A DNA stretch of 7,592 bases from an uncultured Collinsella sp. (GCA_938045085.1 CALINZ010000061.1:1-7592), one strand, 5' to 3'; counted from the first letter of the stretch, positions 1 to 6,211 are shown. The notes: generated from the sequence alone by a model not told the origin. Numbers and translations: made by a program.

Positions 1-25
1 CACGAAGTGCGCAGCGAGCCTTTTT
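1..25 (+). terminator. Right half of a probable rho-independent terminator cut by the window edge
   Basis: Bases 1-9 (CACGAAGTG) form a stem tip with a GAA triloop. The right arm continues as CGCAGCGAGCC and is followed directly by TTTTT at 21-25. If the left arm, outside the window, reads GGCTCGCTGCG, this is a complete plus-strand intrinsic terminator. It would end a plus-strand gene converging on larD from the left, and might also serve larD if A residues lie on its far side. The right arm, loop and T run are seen; the left arm is inferred. Confidence 0.45.
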
Positions 26-89
26 GCATGTCCGAGGACGCGCTGAGAAGTTACCCCATGCGGCCAGCGGACAACTATGTAGCCTCAGA

Positions 90-821
90 CTAGAACATGC
101 CCAAGAAACCGTGCACAAACAGCGCGGCCAGAGCGGCACCGACAAACGGAGCGATGCCAGGAACGAGCAGGCCGTACTTCCAGTTGTTGTCAGCCTTGTT
201 CTTAATCGGCAGCACCTGATAGGCCATGCGAGGACCAAGGTCACGAGCCTGGTTCATGGCGAAGCCGGTGATGCCGCCCATGCCCATGCCAACAGCCCAA
301 ACGATCAGACCGACGCAGATAGCGAGCATCAAAACGTTCTCGCCGGCACGGCTAGCGGTAACCAGGATGGCGCTGATGAACACAAAGGTGCAGATAGCCT
401 CGCAGAAGAAGTTGCGGGCATAGTTGGTGCCCTCGGTGGTGGGGTTGGTCGAGAAGATGTTGCGCTGGGCAATAGGGTCGACGACGCCGTCGGAAGCCTT
501 GAACTCATCGGCATACATCAACCACGCGATCACGGCGCCCACAAAGCCGCCGAGCATATCGGCAATCATGAAGGGGATGCAGCTGCTCCACGGCACCAGG
601 CCCACGATGCACTGGGCAAGCACCATGGCGGGGTTCATGCACACGGCGCCGCCAAAGATAAACAAGGCGACCGAGATGCCAAAAGACCAGGTGGTGATGG
701 CAAACATGTGGCCGGAGCCCTGATACTTGGTGCCCTTAAGCACGGTATCGCAGTGCACGCCCACGCCAAAGATGATCATGAGGGCCGTTGCGCCGAATTC
801 GCAGAGGAGTTTGGTAAGCAT
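90..821 (-). CDS. larD: Aquaporin/glycerol-facilitator family channel, probable lactic acid channel LarD
   Basis: A 243-residue integral membrane protein of the major intrinsic protein family, which forms pores for water, glycerol and small uncharged solutes. Hydrophobic segments lie near residues 4-24, 38-58, 82-102, 139-157, 163-184 and 217-240, the six-helix pattern of the family. The first pore motif is intact (NPA, 63-65). The second reads NQA (190-192) instead of NPA, followed by the selectivity-filter arginine R193. W45 and F187 occupy the other E. coli GlpF filter positions (W48, F200), so the filter is of the aquaglyceroporin type. The gene starts at ATG with AAGG four bases upstream, 49 bases after larA on the same strand. 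That pairing matches the Lactiplantibacillus lar operon, where LarD is an aquaglyceroporin-fold lactic acid channel, so lactic acid is the likely substrate. The family is certain; the name rests on context, and a glycerol facilitator (glpF) is the alternative. Confidence 0.9.
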   Translation of the reverse strand: MLTKLLCEFGATALMIIFGVGVHCDTVLKGTKYQGSGHMFAITTWSFGISVALFIFGGAVCMNPAMVLAQCIVGLVPWSSCIPFMIADMLGGFVGAVIAWLMYADEFKASDGVVDPIAQRNIFSTNPTTEGTNYARNFFCEAICTFVFISAILVTASRAGENVLMLAICVGLIVWAVGMGMGGITGFAMNQARDLGPRMAYQVLPIKNKADNNWKYGLLVPGIAPFVGAALAALFVHGFLGMF

Positions 822-846
822 AAAACCTTATCTTTCTTGTCGGTTA

Positions 847-861
847 TAAACGATTCGTTTA
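847..861. promoter_or_regulatory. Perfect 7-1-7 palindrome between larA and larD
   Basis: TAAACGATTCGTTTA is a perfect inverted repeat around one central base, in the 49-base gap between larA and larD. With so short a centre it suits a dimeric DNA-binding protein better than an RNA hairpin. On the minus strand it overlaps TATAAC (843-848), a good -10 box match, but I see no -35 at proper spacing. It could be an operator for a separate larD promoter; this is inference from the pattern. Confidence 0.3.
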
Positions 862-870
862 GGCCGCGTA

Positions 871-2147
871 CTAGTGCTGTGCGACGACAACGCCCAGGCC
901 ATCGGGAATGACGGCCACCTTGGCATCGGCACCCTTCATCTCAAAGGCGAGCTTGAGCGCCTCATCGAGGGTGTTAACCGGCGTCATGTGCATATCCTTG
1001 ATCATCTGGTGATCGCACAGGTCGGTAACCATGATCACAGGGTGATGCGCCAGGATGCGGGCAAAGATCTGGCTCGTCCACTGGTCGGGCAGGGTCTCGT
1101 CCTTAGGACGGTCGATGCAGGCGCGCTCAAACTCTGCCGGATCATTGTCGGCGATGTTGTGATAGAAGCCCTCGCCACCGTGACCGTCGGCACAACCGGC
1201 GACATCGATGATCACGCCGCCCTCGGGAAGCGTAGCCTCGGCAGAGCACATGCCCTTCACGGCCTGATAGATGTTCTGGTCGAGCGGGTAGCCGCCGTTG
1301 GTGGTGATGGCGATCTCGCACTCGACGGGCTCAACGCCGGCAAGGCTCTTCACGAACTCGCAGCCAGCCTCGTGTGCCTTATGGATGTCGCCTGCAAAGG
1401 AGCCGATAACCTCATGCTTGCCGTTGAGCACCACGTTGAGCACAAAGGCAAGGTGAGCCATCTCGGCAGCGGCAAACATGTCCTCGCTCACGTGGTTGTG
1501 GCACAGGTTGCCGGCACGCGAATGGGAATCGTTCACAAACTGACCGTTGTGGTTGTACATGATGGTCTTGTAGCTGGCGATGCCAGGCAGGACGGACTTG
1601 CGGCTACCAGAGAAACCGGCAAAGAAGTGCGGCTCAATAAAGCCCTCGGCAAGCAGCAGATCGCAATCGGCGGCAATCTTGTTGATGATGCACTCGCCAC
1701 CAGAAGGCAGGGTGCCGATCTTTTTCATCATGCTGTCGTCAGTCGCGACGTGCATAACGATTTCCTCGTTGGCAACAATCTCCTCGCCATACTTGTTGAC
1801 GAGTTCCTCGTGCGTCGACGGACGGTGCATACCCGTAGCAACCAAAATACGCACTCGAGCCTCGGGCGCAGCGGAATGGATGTGATGCAGCAGAATAGGC
1901 ATCGTCACACGCAAGGGAACGGGGCGCGTATGATCGGAGCTAATAATGACGATATCCTTCTTGCCAGCACAAAGCTCCTCGAGCGAAGGCGAACCATAAG
2001 GGTTGCGAGCGACTCCTCTACCAGCTCTTCCTGCGATTTCGTGGTCTTAAACTCGTTTTGATGACCTTCCATCACACCCGCGAAATTCTTATCCTCGAGC
2101 TCCAGATGCAACGTCTTGTGGTCAAACGGTAGTTCACATTCAAACAA
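871..2147 (-). pseudogene. larA: Nickel-dependent lactate racemase LarA, interrupted by a one-base frameshift
   Basis: LarA interconverts L- and D-lactate (some homologues act on other 2-hydroxyacids) using a covalently bound nickel-pincer nucleotide. The first part is read from a TTG at 2147, with GGAAGAGG ten bases upstream, and carries the frame to about 2003. The rest, from AAC-CCT onward to the stop at 871, is one frame away. Adding one base (GCAAACCC for GCAACCC near 2003-2004) gives 425 residues. In that protein D72 and R75 lie in SSDHTRP, H108 in GMHRP, H174 in EPHFFAG, K184 in SGSRKS, H200 in MYNH, and Q295 and K298 in QAVKG. These are the Lactiplantibacillus LarA numbers for catalysis, cofactor attachment (K184), nickel (H200) and substrate binding, so both the TTG start and the site of the lesion are well supported. 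The downstream frame alone (TTG at 1914, 347 residues) lacks D72 and R75. No slippery heptamer is visible. It is a real mutation or a sequencing error. larB, larC and larE are absent here. Confidence 0.93.
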
Positions 2148-2261
2148 TGACGAGCGCCCTCTTCCTTTCAACTGACACACTAGATTAACCGTTGGAAGGA
2201 TACGCCGCTCACCGAAAAACACCACCGTCCACCGACTCATTAACACAACGTTCATATTTGA

Positions 2262-2303
2262 CCCACAACAAAACGGCCGCGATCCCAAAGGGAACCGCGG
2301 CCG
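2262..2303 (-). terminator. Terminator-like hairpin upstream of larA, same strand
   Basis: CGGCCGCG (2274-2281) pairs perfectly with CGCGGCCG (2296-2303). An inner TCCC/GGGA stem closes an AAA loop, with a small internal loop between the stems. On the minus strand the stem is followed by TTTTGTTGTGGG (2273-2262), a moderate T-rich tail; the plus-strand side has none. It therefore acts, if at all, on minus-strand transcripts. It lies about 115 bases before the larA start, so it is either the end of an unrecognised upstream transcript or a leader attenuator for larA. Confidence 0.6.
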
Positions 2304-2380
2304 CCTGTCAAAGACACTATAGACGGGATGATTTACGCAGCGCCGAGGCAAACATCTACCCCGAGACGTTCGCACGTAAG

Positions 2381-2419
2381 CCATTTTGCATAAATGCGTT
2401 AATTAATTGCATAAAATGG
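2381..2419. promoter_or_regulatory. Two palindromic AT-rich boxes 21 bases apart (ARG-box-like)
   Basis: TTGCATAAATGCG (2386-2398) and TTGCATAAAATGG (2407-2419) are repeated with an offset of exactly 21 bases, two helical turns. The outer CCATTTT (2381-2387) and AAAATGG (2413-2419) also form an inverted repeat around TTAATTAA. Tandem palindromes at this spacing are how ArgR-type hexameric regulators bind. The bases resemble but do not equal a textbook ARG box, and no arginine gene is in the window. A role as operator is inference. Confidence 0.3.
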
Positions 2420-2461
2420 CACATGGATTTCTAGCCGTAACAGGGTAGCACCCTCCGGAGC

Positions 2462-2694
2462 GTGCATTTTTGCGAGTATTCAGCATCGCGGGATAAGATT
2501 TTGGTGTCAAAAGTCTTTCAAAAGGTAGATAGTCCTCATGGCTCGTCCCATCTGGATGGCATGCGGCGAGAAACCAGCCATATATGAACATCGACAAAGC
2601 CCAATCGTCATGCAAAAGCATCAACAGGAGCCGCGAACGTCACCCATAGCCTTATGCACCAATCTTTGGCTGCTGAAAACTCCGTTTTTTGCAC
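2462..2694. repeat. Segment bounded by 24-base imperfect inverted sites, possibly a small mobile-element relic
   Basis: The plus strand at 2671-2694 and the minus strand at 2485-2462 both read TGCTGAAWACTC, then seven differing bases, then TGCAC (16 of 24 identical). The two sites face each other as inverted ends of a 233-base segment with no credible gene. That layout fits a miniature inverted-repeat element or two copies of a regulatory site. No target-site duplication is evident by eye. Confidence 0.3.
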
Positions 2695-2734
2695 GTCGCC
2701 CCAAGCACCACCCTCACCCAGCGGCTGATCCGCC

Positions 2735-2800
2735 GAAAACCGAGGACGAAAGGACCCGATGGGTTTCCCTCTGAATGCACTCCGCAGCACGAAGCCCCTT
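2735..2800 (+). repeat. Direct repeat copy A
   Basis: This 66-base stretch matches 2974-3040 with only about four differences over its length, including the core GATGGGTTTCCCTCTGAAT. It is followed by CGCGC-GAA-GCGCG (2806-2818), a five-pair stem with a GAA triloop. The copy lies 239 bases before copy B and is not part of a gene. Confidence 0.85.
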
Positions 2801-2841
2801 CCAAACGCGCGAAGCGCGCCATTAATTCCCCCAGCCAGTAA

Positions 2842-2956
2842 TCCGCCGAAGACCGGACATCGCAGGGCCCGCCATTAGTTTACTTTTAGGCACACTCCGC
2901 AGGACGCAAGAAGCCCTCGCCACACTCCACGCTATGCGCGAAGCGCGCCTTATTCC
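2842..2956 (+). repeat. Degenerate middle repeat unit
   Basis: This unit keeps scattered landmarks of its neighbours in the same order: CCGAAGACCG near 2843, ACACTCCGCAG near 2892 and GAAGCCC near 2910. It then has the 14-base GCGCGAAGCGCGCC at 2936-2949, which also occurs at 2807-2820. The core GATGGGTTTCCC is missing. It looks like an older, decayed copy of the unit, giving an array of three units spaced about 110-130 bases apart. Confidence 0.5.
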
Positions 2957-2973
2957 CTTTAGCTTTAACCCCA

Positions 2974-3040
2974 GAAGACCGAGGACGAAGGGATCCGATG
3001 GGTTTCCCTCTGAATGCACTCCGCAGCACGAAGCCCCCTT
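2974..3040 (+). repeat. Direct repeat copy B, also the left arm of the large hairpin
   Basis: Nearly identical to copy A at 2735-2800, with about four substitutions or indels. Unlike copy A it is followed by an inverted third copy of the same core (3062-3116), so that copies B and C face each other and can pair. Confidence 0.85.
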
Positions 3041-3116
3041 ATCCGCAGCTCCGAAGGAGCAGGATAAGGGGGCTTCAAGTGCGAGGACGCATTCAGAGGG
3101 AAACCCATCGGGTCCC
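2990..3116. repeat. Large imperfect inverted repeat (hairpin) downstream of ppc
   Basis: The arms are 2990-3044 and 3062-3116. The outer 28 positions (2990-3017 with 3089-3116) pair with a single mismatch, which would be a G-U pair in RNA. A 12-base internal loop on each side follows. The inner 15 positions (3030-3044 with 3062-3076) pair perfectly, and GCTCC-GAA-GGAGC (3048-3060) caps the structure. It starts 24 bases after the ppc stop. No T run follows on either strand, so it is not a textbook intrinsic terminator. It could act as a 3' mRNA stabiliser, a processing site or a palindromic repeat element. Confidence 0.85.
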
Positions 3117-3139
3117 GGTGAGAGCCACAGGGCTATCGA

Positions 3140-5953
3140 TTACCCCGTGTTCTGCAGTCCTGCCGAGACGCCGGTAACAGTCGAAAGAATCAGGCTCATG
3201 TACTCGGCCTTCTTCTCCTCGGCCATCTCGTCCTGGTTCATACGCACCTCGCGAAGGGCGCGGACCTGGGCGATGGACAGGGCGTCGACGTAGGGGTTAC
3301 GTACACGGACGGCGCAGCCGAGCACACGACGACGTTGCAGCGGCCACTCATCGCCGACGATGGCAAGGACCCACTTACGCGTGAGCTGCATCTCGGTGAA
3401 GACCTTCTCGGACAGATCCTGGCGATCGCCCAGGTGCAGATACATCTTGGCGATGCGCTGATCGGTCTTAGCGATCGACATCTCGATATTGTCGATAAAG
3501 GTGCGGAAGAACGGCCACTCCTGGTAGGCAGCCTTGAGTTGGTCAAGATCGCCAAGCTGCTCGCAGGCGGTGCCCAGACCGTACCAAGCGGCCAGGTTAA
3601 TGCGCGCCTGGCTCCAGCTGAAGATCCATGGAATGGTACGCAGGTCGTCGAGCGACTTGGCACCCAGGCCGCGCTTGGCGGGACGCGAGCCAATCGGCAG
3701 CAGACCGACCTCGGTCAGCGGCGTCACGGTCGAGAACCACGGTGTAAAGTCCTCGGTGTTCAGCAGGTCCAGATAGCGCTCGTGGCTTGCAGCGTTGAGC
3801 TTCTCGGCCATATCCCAGAACTTCTGCGTGGTCTCGGTGTTGGTCTTCTCGACACTCGGGGCCGACTGCAAAAGCGTTGCGGCGGCAACGGACTCAACAT
3901 GACGCTGAGCCAGCGTGCGGTTGCCATAACGGGCAAAGATGACCTCGCCCTGCTCGGTGAGCTTAAAGAAACAGTTGACCGAACCCTTGGGCTGCGCCAG
4001 CACGGCCTTGTTGGCCGGGCCGCCGCCACGGCCCACGGCACCGCCGCGACCGTGCATGAGCACCAGGTCGATATCGTTCTTCTCGGCCCACTTGGCAATG
4101 CGCTCCTGCGCGGAGTGCAGCGCGAGCATGGCCGTGGTAGGACCGGCATCCTTGGAGGAGTCGGAATAGCCCAGCATGACCTCCATGCGGCGGTTGGTCT
4201 GGGCAAGGCGCTTTTGCACCACAGGCAGCGTAAGCATCTGGTCGAGCACGTCGACGCAGCCCTCGAGGTCCTCGAGCTGCTCGAACAGCGGGATCACGTC
4301 GAGCTCGGGGACATCCTCCTCGTGTGCAAAGGACAGGTGGGCAAGCTCAAAGACGTCGGCCACATGCTGGGCGCTCTTGGTAAACGAGATGATGTAGCGG
4401 TGCGCCATCTTCTTGCCGTAGCGCTTTTGGATGGAGCCGATAGCGCGGAAGGTATCGATGACCTCGCGCGTCATGGGCTGCAGGTCGCCATGGATACCGT
4501 TCTCGTGGATATCCTTGAGGGCGCGGGCGTGCACCACGGAATGCTGACGGAACTCCATCTCGACCATATGGAAGCCGAAGGACTCGACCTGCCAGATGAT
4601 GGTCTGGACCGGGCCGTAGGCGGCACGGACGGCACCGCAGGCAGCAAGCGAACGCTGGACGACGCGCAGGTCATCCAGGAACTCGTCGGCGCTGTGGTAC
4701 ATGGTGTCGGTGATGCGGCGCACGGTGGCGTTCAGGCGGTCGGCCATGACGAGCATGACGGCGCGATGCGGCTCGTGCTCGGAGATCAGCTCGGCGCGGG
4801 CCGTGTAACGAGGGCTCATCTCGACCTGATGGTTCCACAGGTTAATGAGCTCAGCAGAAGGCTTGCTGTAGGTGGCCTCGAGCGTGAGGTTGTGGCCGAT
4901 GCGGCGGCACTTGTCCTCGAGCTTGAGCACCATATGGGTGAAATACTTGGCAGCGACCTCACGGCTCACCTTGGCGGTGACATTGGGGTTGCCGTCGCGG
5001 TCGGAACCGATCCAGCTGCCGGGATGGAAGAACGCCGGGCACAGCGGCGGCACGGTACCGGCCTTGTCGCCCAGCACCCAGTCGTCAAAACGACGATAGA
5101 TGACAGGGATAACGTCGAACAGCGTGTTATCGAAGATGTCGATGATGGTATCGGCTTCCTCGACCGGCGTGGGCTTCTTCAACGCGATGGGGCTCGTACG
5201 CACCAGGGCGTCGATCTCCTGCAGCATATGGCGCTCGTTCTCCACCAGGTCGGAGCCGCCCAGACGCGGACGCTCCTCCAGCAGGTTGGAGATACGGCGA
5301 ATCTTGCCCTCGACGGCCTTGCGACGGGCCTCGGTGGGATGTGCGGTAAAGACAGGATGGAACTCGAGCTTGCCGAGCAGCTCGTTGGCGCCCTCGACAC
5401 CCATCTCGTTTACCAACTGGTGATAGGCGACGGTGAGTTCGTTGGCGGGATCGACCTCGGTATCAGTCGATGCGCCGGCCTCGCGCTCGCGCAGCTGCGC
5501 CACACGGTAATTCTCCTCCGACAGGTTTGCCAAGTGGAAGAAGCTCGTAAAGGCGCGAACGATGACCTGCTGCTTATCAAGCGGCAGGCTGTCAATCAAA
5601 TCGACGACTTCGCGAAACGCCACGGCGGTGGGCTCGTCGGCAGTGGGCACGCCCTGTTCGTCAACGGACTCGTCGGCAGCGCGGCTACCGGGGTTGCCAG
5701 CATTGACCACAATCTCGGCTGTCAAAATCTTGTCGAACAGGTCCGCGATCTCGGGATCATACTCGCTAAGCACACGACGTTCCAGGCGCAGGAACAGCGC
5801 CAGATTATCGCGCAGCTCCTCGGGGATCTCGATCTCGGCGAGACGCTCCCTGGACTCGGCATTCGAGCCGATTCGGTTAACGAGGCGGTTGACCACGGCA
5901 GCGACGCGCGCCGCGGCTTCGGGTACAGACTGATTGCTTAGGTTCTCAGCCAC
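3140..5953 (-). CDS. ppc: Phosphoenolpyruvate carboxylase
   Basis: A cytoplasmic enzyme that adds bicarbonate to phosphoenolpyruvate to give oxaloacetate and phosphate, refilling the C4 acid pool. The 937-residue product carries the family signatures in order: the catalytic-histidine motif TAHPTEARR (about 203-211), GSDRDGNPNVTA (316-327), FRQHS with the conserved arginine (468-472), GYSDSSKDAG with the lysine (595-604), the flexible loop HGRGGAVGRGGGP (634-646), TEQGE, GSRPAKR (755-761), IPWIFSWSQ, and the invariant C-terminal QNTG. It is about 50 residues longer than the E. coli enzyme (883), mostly at the N terminus, including an acidic Gly/Asp/Glu-rich stretch near 85-110. I chose the GTG at 5953, four bases after GGGAGG. 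The in-frame ATG at 5965 (941 residues) has its AGGAGG only one base away, too close, though it cannot be excluded. The gene has its own likely promoter at 5998-6026 and lies 258 bases downstream of hisS. Confidence 0.97.
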   Translation of the reverse strand: MAENLSNQSVPEAAARVAAVVNRLVNRIGSNAESRERLAEIEIPEELRDNLALFLRLERRVLSEYDPEIADLFDKILTAEIVVNAGNPGSRAADESVDEQGVPTADEPTAVAFREVVDLIDSLPLDKQQVIVRAFTSFFHLANLSEENYRVAQLREREAGASTDTEVDPANELTVAYHQLVNEMGVEGANELLGKLEFHPVFTAHPTEARRKAVEGKIRRISNLLEERPRLGGSDLVENERHMLQEIDALVRTSPIALKKPTPVEEADTIIDIFDNTLFDVIPVIYRRFDDWVLGDKAGTVPPLCPAFFHPGSWIGSDRDGNPNVTAKVSREVAAKYFTHMVLKLEDKCRRIGHNLTLEATYSKPSAELINLWNHQVEMSPRYTARAELISEHEPHRAVMLVMADRLNATVRRITDTMYHSADEFLDDLRVVQRSLAACGAVRAAYGPVQTIIWQVESFGFHMVEMEFRQHSVVHARALKDIHENGIHGDLQPMTREVIDTFRAIGSIQKRYGKKMAHRYIISFTKSAQHVADVFELAHLSFAHEEDVPELDVIPLFEQLEDLEGCVDVLDQMLTLPVVQKRLAQTNRRMEVMLGYSDSSKDAGPTTAMLALHSAQERIAKWAEKNDIDLVLMHGRGGAVGRGGGPANKAVLAQPKGSVNCFFKLTEQGEVIFARYGNRTLAQRHVESVAAATLLQSAPSVEKTNTETTQKFWDMAEKLNAASHERYLDLLNTEDFTPWFSTVTPLTEVGLLPIGSRPAKRGLGAKSLDDLRTIPWIFSWSQARINLAAWYGLGTACEQLGDLDQLKAAYQEWPFFRTFIDNIEMSIAKTDQRIAKMYLHLGDRQDLSEKVFTEMQLTRKWVLAIVGDEWPLQRRRVLGCAVRVRNPYVDALSIAQVRALREVRMNQDEMAEEKKAEYMSLILSTVTGVSAGLQNTG

Positions 5954-5997
5954 GTTTCCTCCCATTCCTCCTTCTATGCACGTAACATGCGGTATTC

Positions 5998-6003
5998 ATT
6001 ATA
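5998..6003 (-). promoter_or_regulatory. Probable -10 box of the ppc promoter
   Basis: The minus strand reads TATAAT here, a perfect -10 match, 45 bases before the chosen ppc start. The expected start of transcription is near 5991, giving a leader of about 38 bases with an AGAAGGAGG site. The -35 position (about 6021-6027, GTCGAA or TGTCGA depending on spacing) is a poor match, which suggests activator dependence or a weak promoter. Confidence 0.6.
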
Positions 6004-6011
6004 GGCGCTTG

Positions 6012-6060
6012 AGAAATACTTTCGACACTGATTGCGCTTTACCACACAAAAGTATTTTCT
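6012..6060. promoter_or_regulatory. Inverted AAATACTTT boxes around the ppc promoter -35 region
   Basis: AGAAATACTTT (6012-6022) and AAAGTATTTTCT (6049-6060) are inverted copies of one sequence differing by one base of length, with centres about 37 bases apart. The first lies in the -10/-35 spacer and -35 region of the ppc promoter; the second lies just upstream. This layout suits a regulator binding two half-sites or two sites on ppc. I do not recognise the regulator. Confidence 0.35.
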
Positions 6061-6129
6061 GCATTGCAAGGGTTTTTGCCCCAAATGGTCGTATTTCTCG
6101 GTGGGCGGCATATGCAAGCGAGGGCATTC

Positions 6130-6141
6130 CGCATAAATGCG
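6130..6141. promoter_or_regulatory. Palindromic CGCATAAATGCG box between hisS and ppc
   Basis: CGCAT-AA-ATGCG is a perfect palindrome, extended by TTC and GAA to a near-palindrome of 18 bases. The same 11-base GCATAAATGCG occurs at 2388-2398 in the repeat-rich gap. It lies about 130 bases upstream of the ppc -10 box and 70 bases beyond the hisS stop. It may be a regulator site or, as RNA, a weak four-pair hairpin. Confidence 0.25.
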
Positions 6142-6211
6142 AAACACCCCCGTAACAATAGCTCGTCGCGAGCGGGACATGTTAGCGGGTCCGCAGCTCA
6201 AAAATCATGCG

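Larger units (their letters stand above)
2148..3139. other. Gene-free interval of about 1 kb between larA and ppc, rich in repeats
   Basis: No open frame here has a credible ribosome binding site together with family-like protein sequence. Short frames at 2403-2624 and 2608-3019 (minus) and 2538-2774 (plus) translate repeats and low-information sequence. From low to high coordinates the interval holds the larA leader, a terminator-like hairpin, two palindromic boxes 21 bases apart, a pair of inverted 24-base sites, degenerate repeat units with GAA-loop hairpins, and a long hairpin next to ppc. I recognise no known RNA family in it. Confidence 0.7.

Noticed and set aside
1995..2012. Programmed ribosomal frameshift in larA
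   Set aside because: CTCGCAACCCTT has no slippery heptamer, no internal ribosome binding site spacing and no obvious stimulatory hairpin; LarA is not known to use frameshifting.
874..2061. 395-codon open frame on the plus strand opposite larA
   Set aside because: Antisense shadow; the minus strand gives LarA with all catalytic residues.
1905..2384. 159-codon minus-strand frame starting at ATG 2384
   Set aside because: Its first half translates the terminator hairpin and leader; only the part after TTG 2147 is protein-like, and that is the N terminus of larA before the frameshift.
2403..2624. Small minus-strand frame with a lipoprotein-like FLAAC stretch
   Set aside because: No ribosome binding site before either ATG, no basic n-region before the hydrophobic part, and the frame runs through the inverted sites and the twin boxes, so it is probably non-coding.
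2735..3116. CRISPR array
   Set aside because: Repeat units are long, degenerate and few, and one copy is inverted; there are no regular short repeats with unique spacers and no cas genes.
3335..5941. 868-codon open frame on the plus strand opposite ppc
   Set aside because: It is the antisense shadow of a GC-rich gene. The minus strand carries unmistakable PEPC motifs, and the plus frame has no recognisable domain or ribosome binding site.
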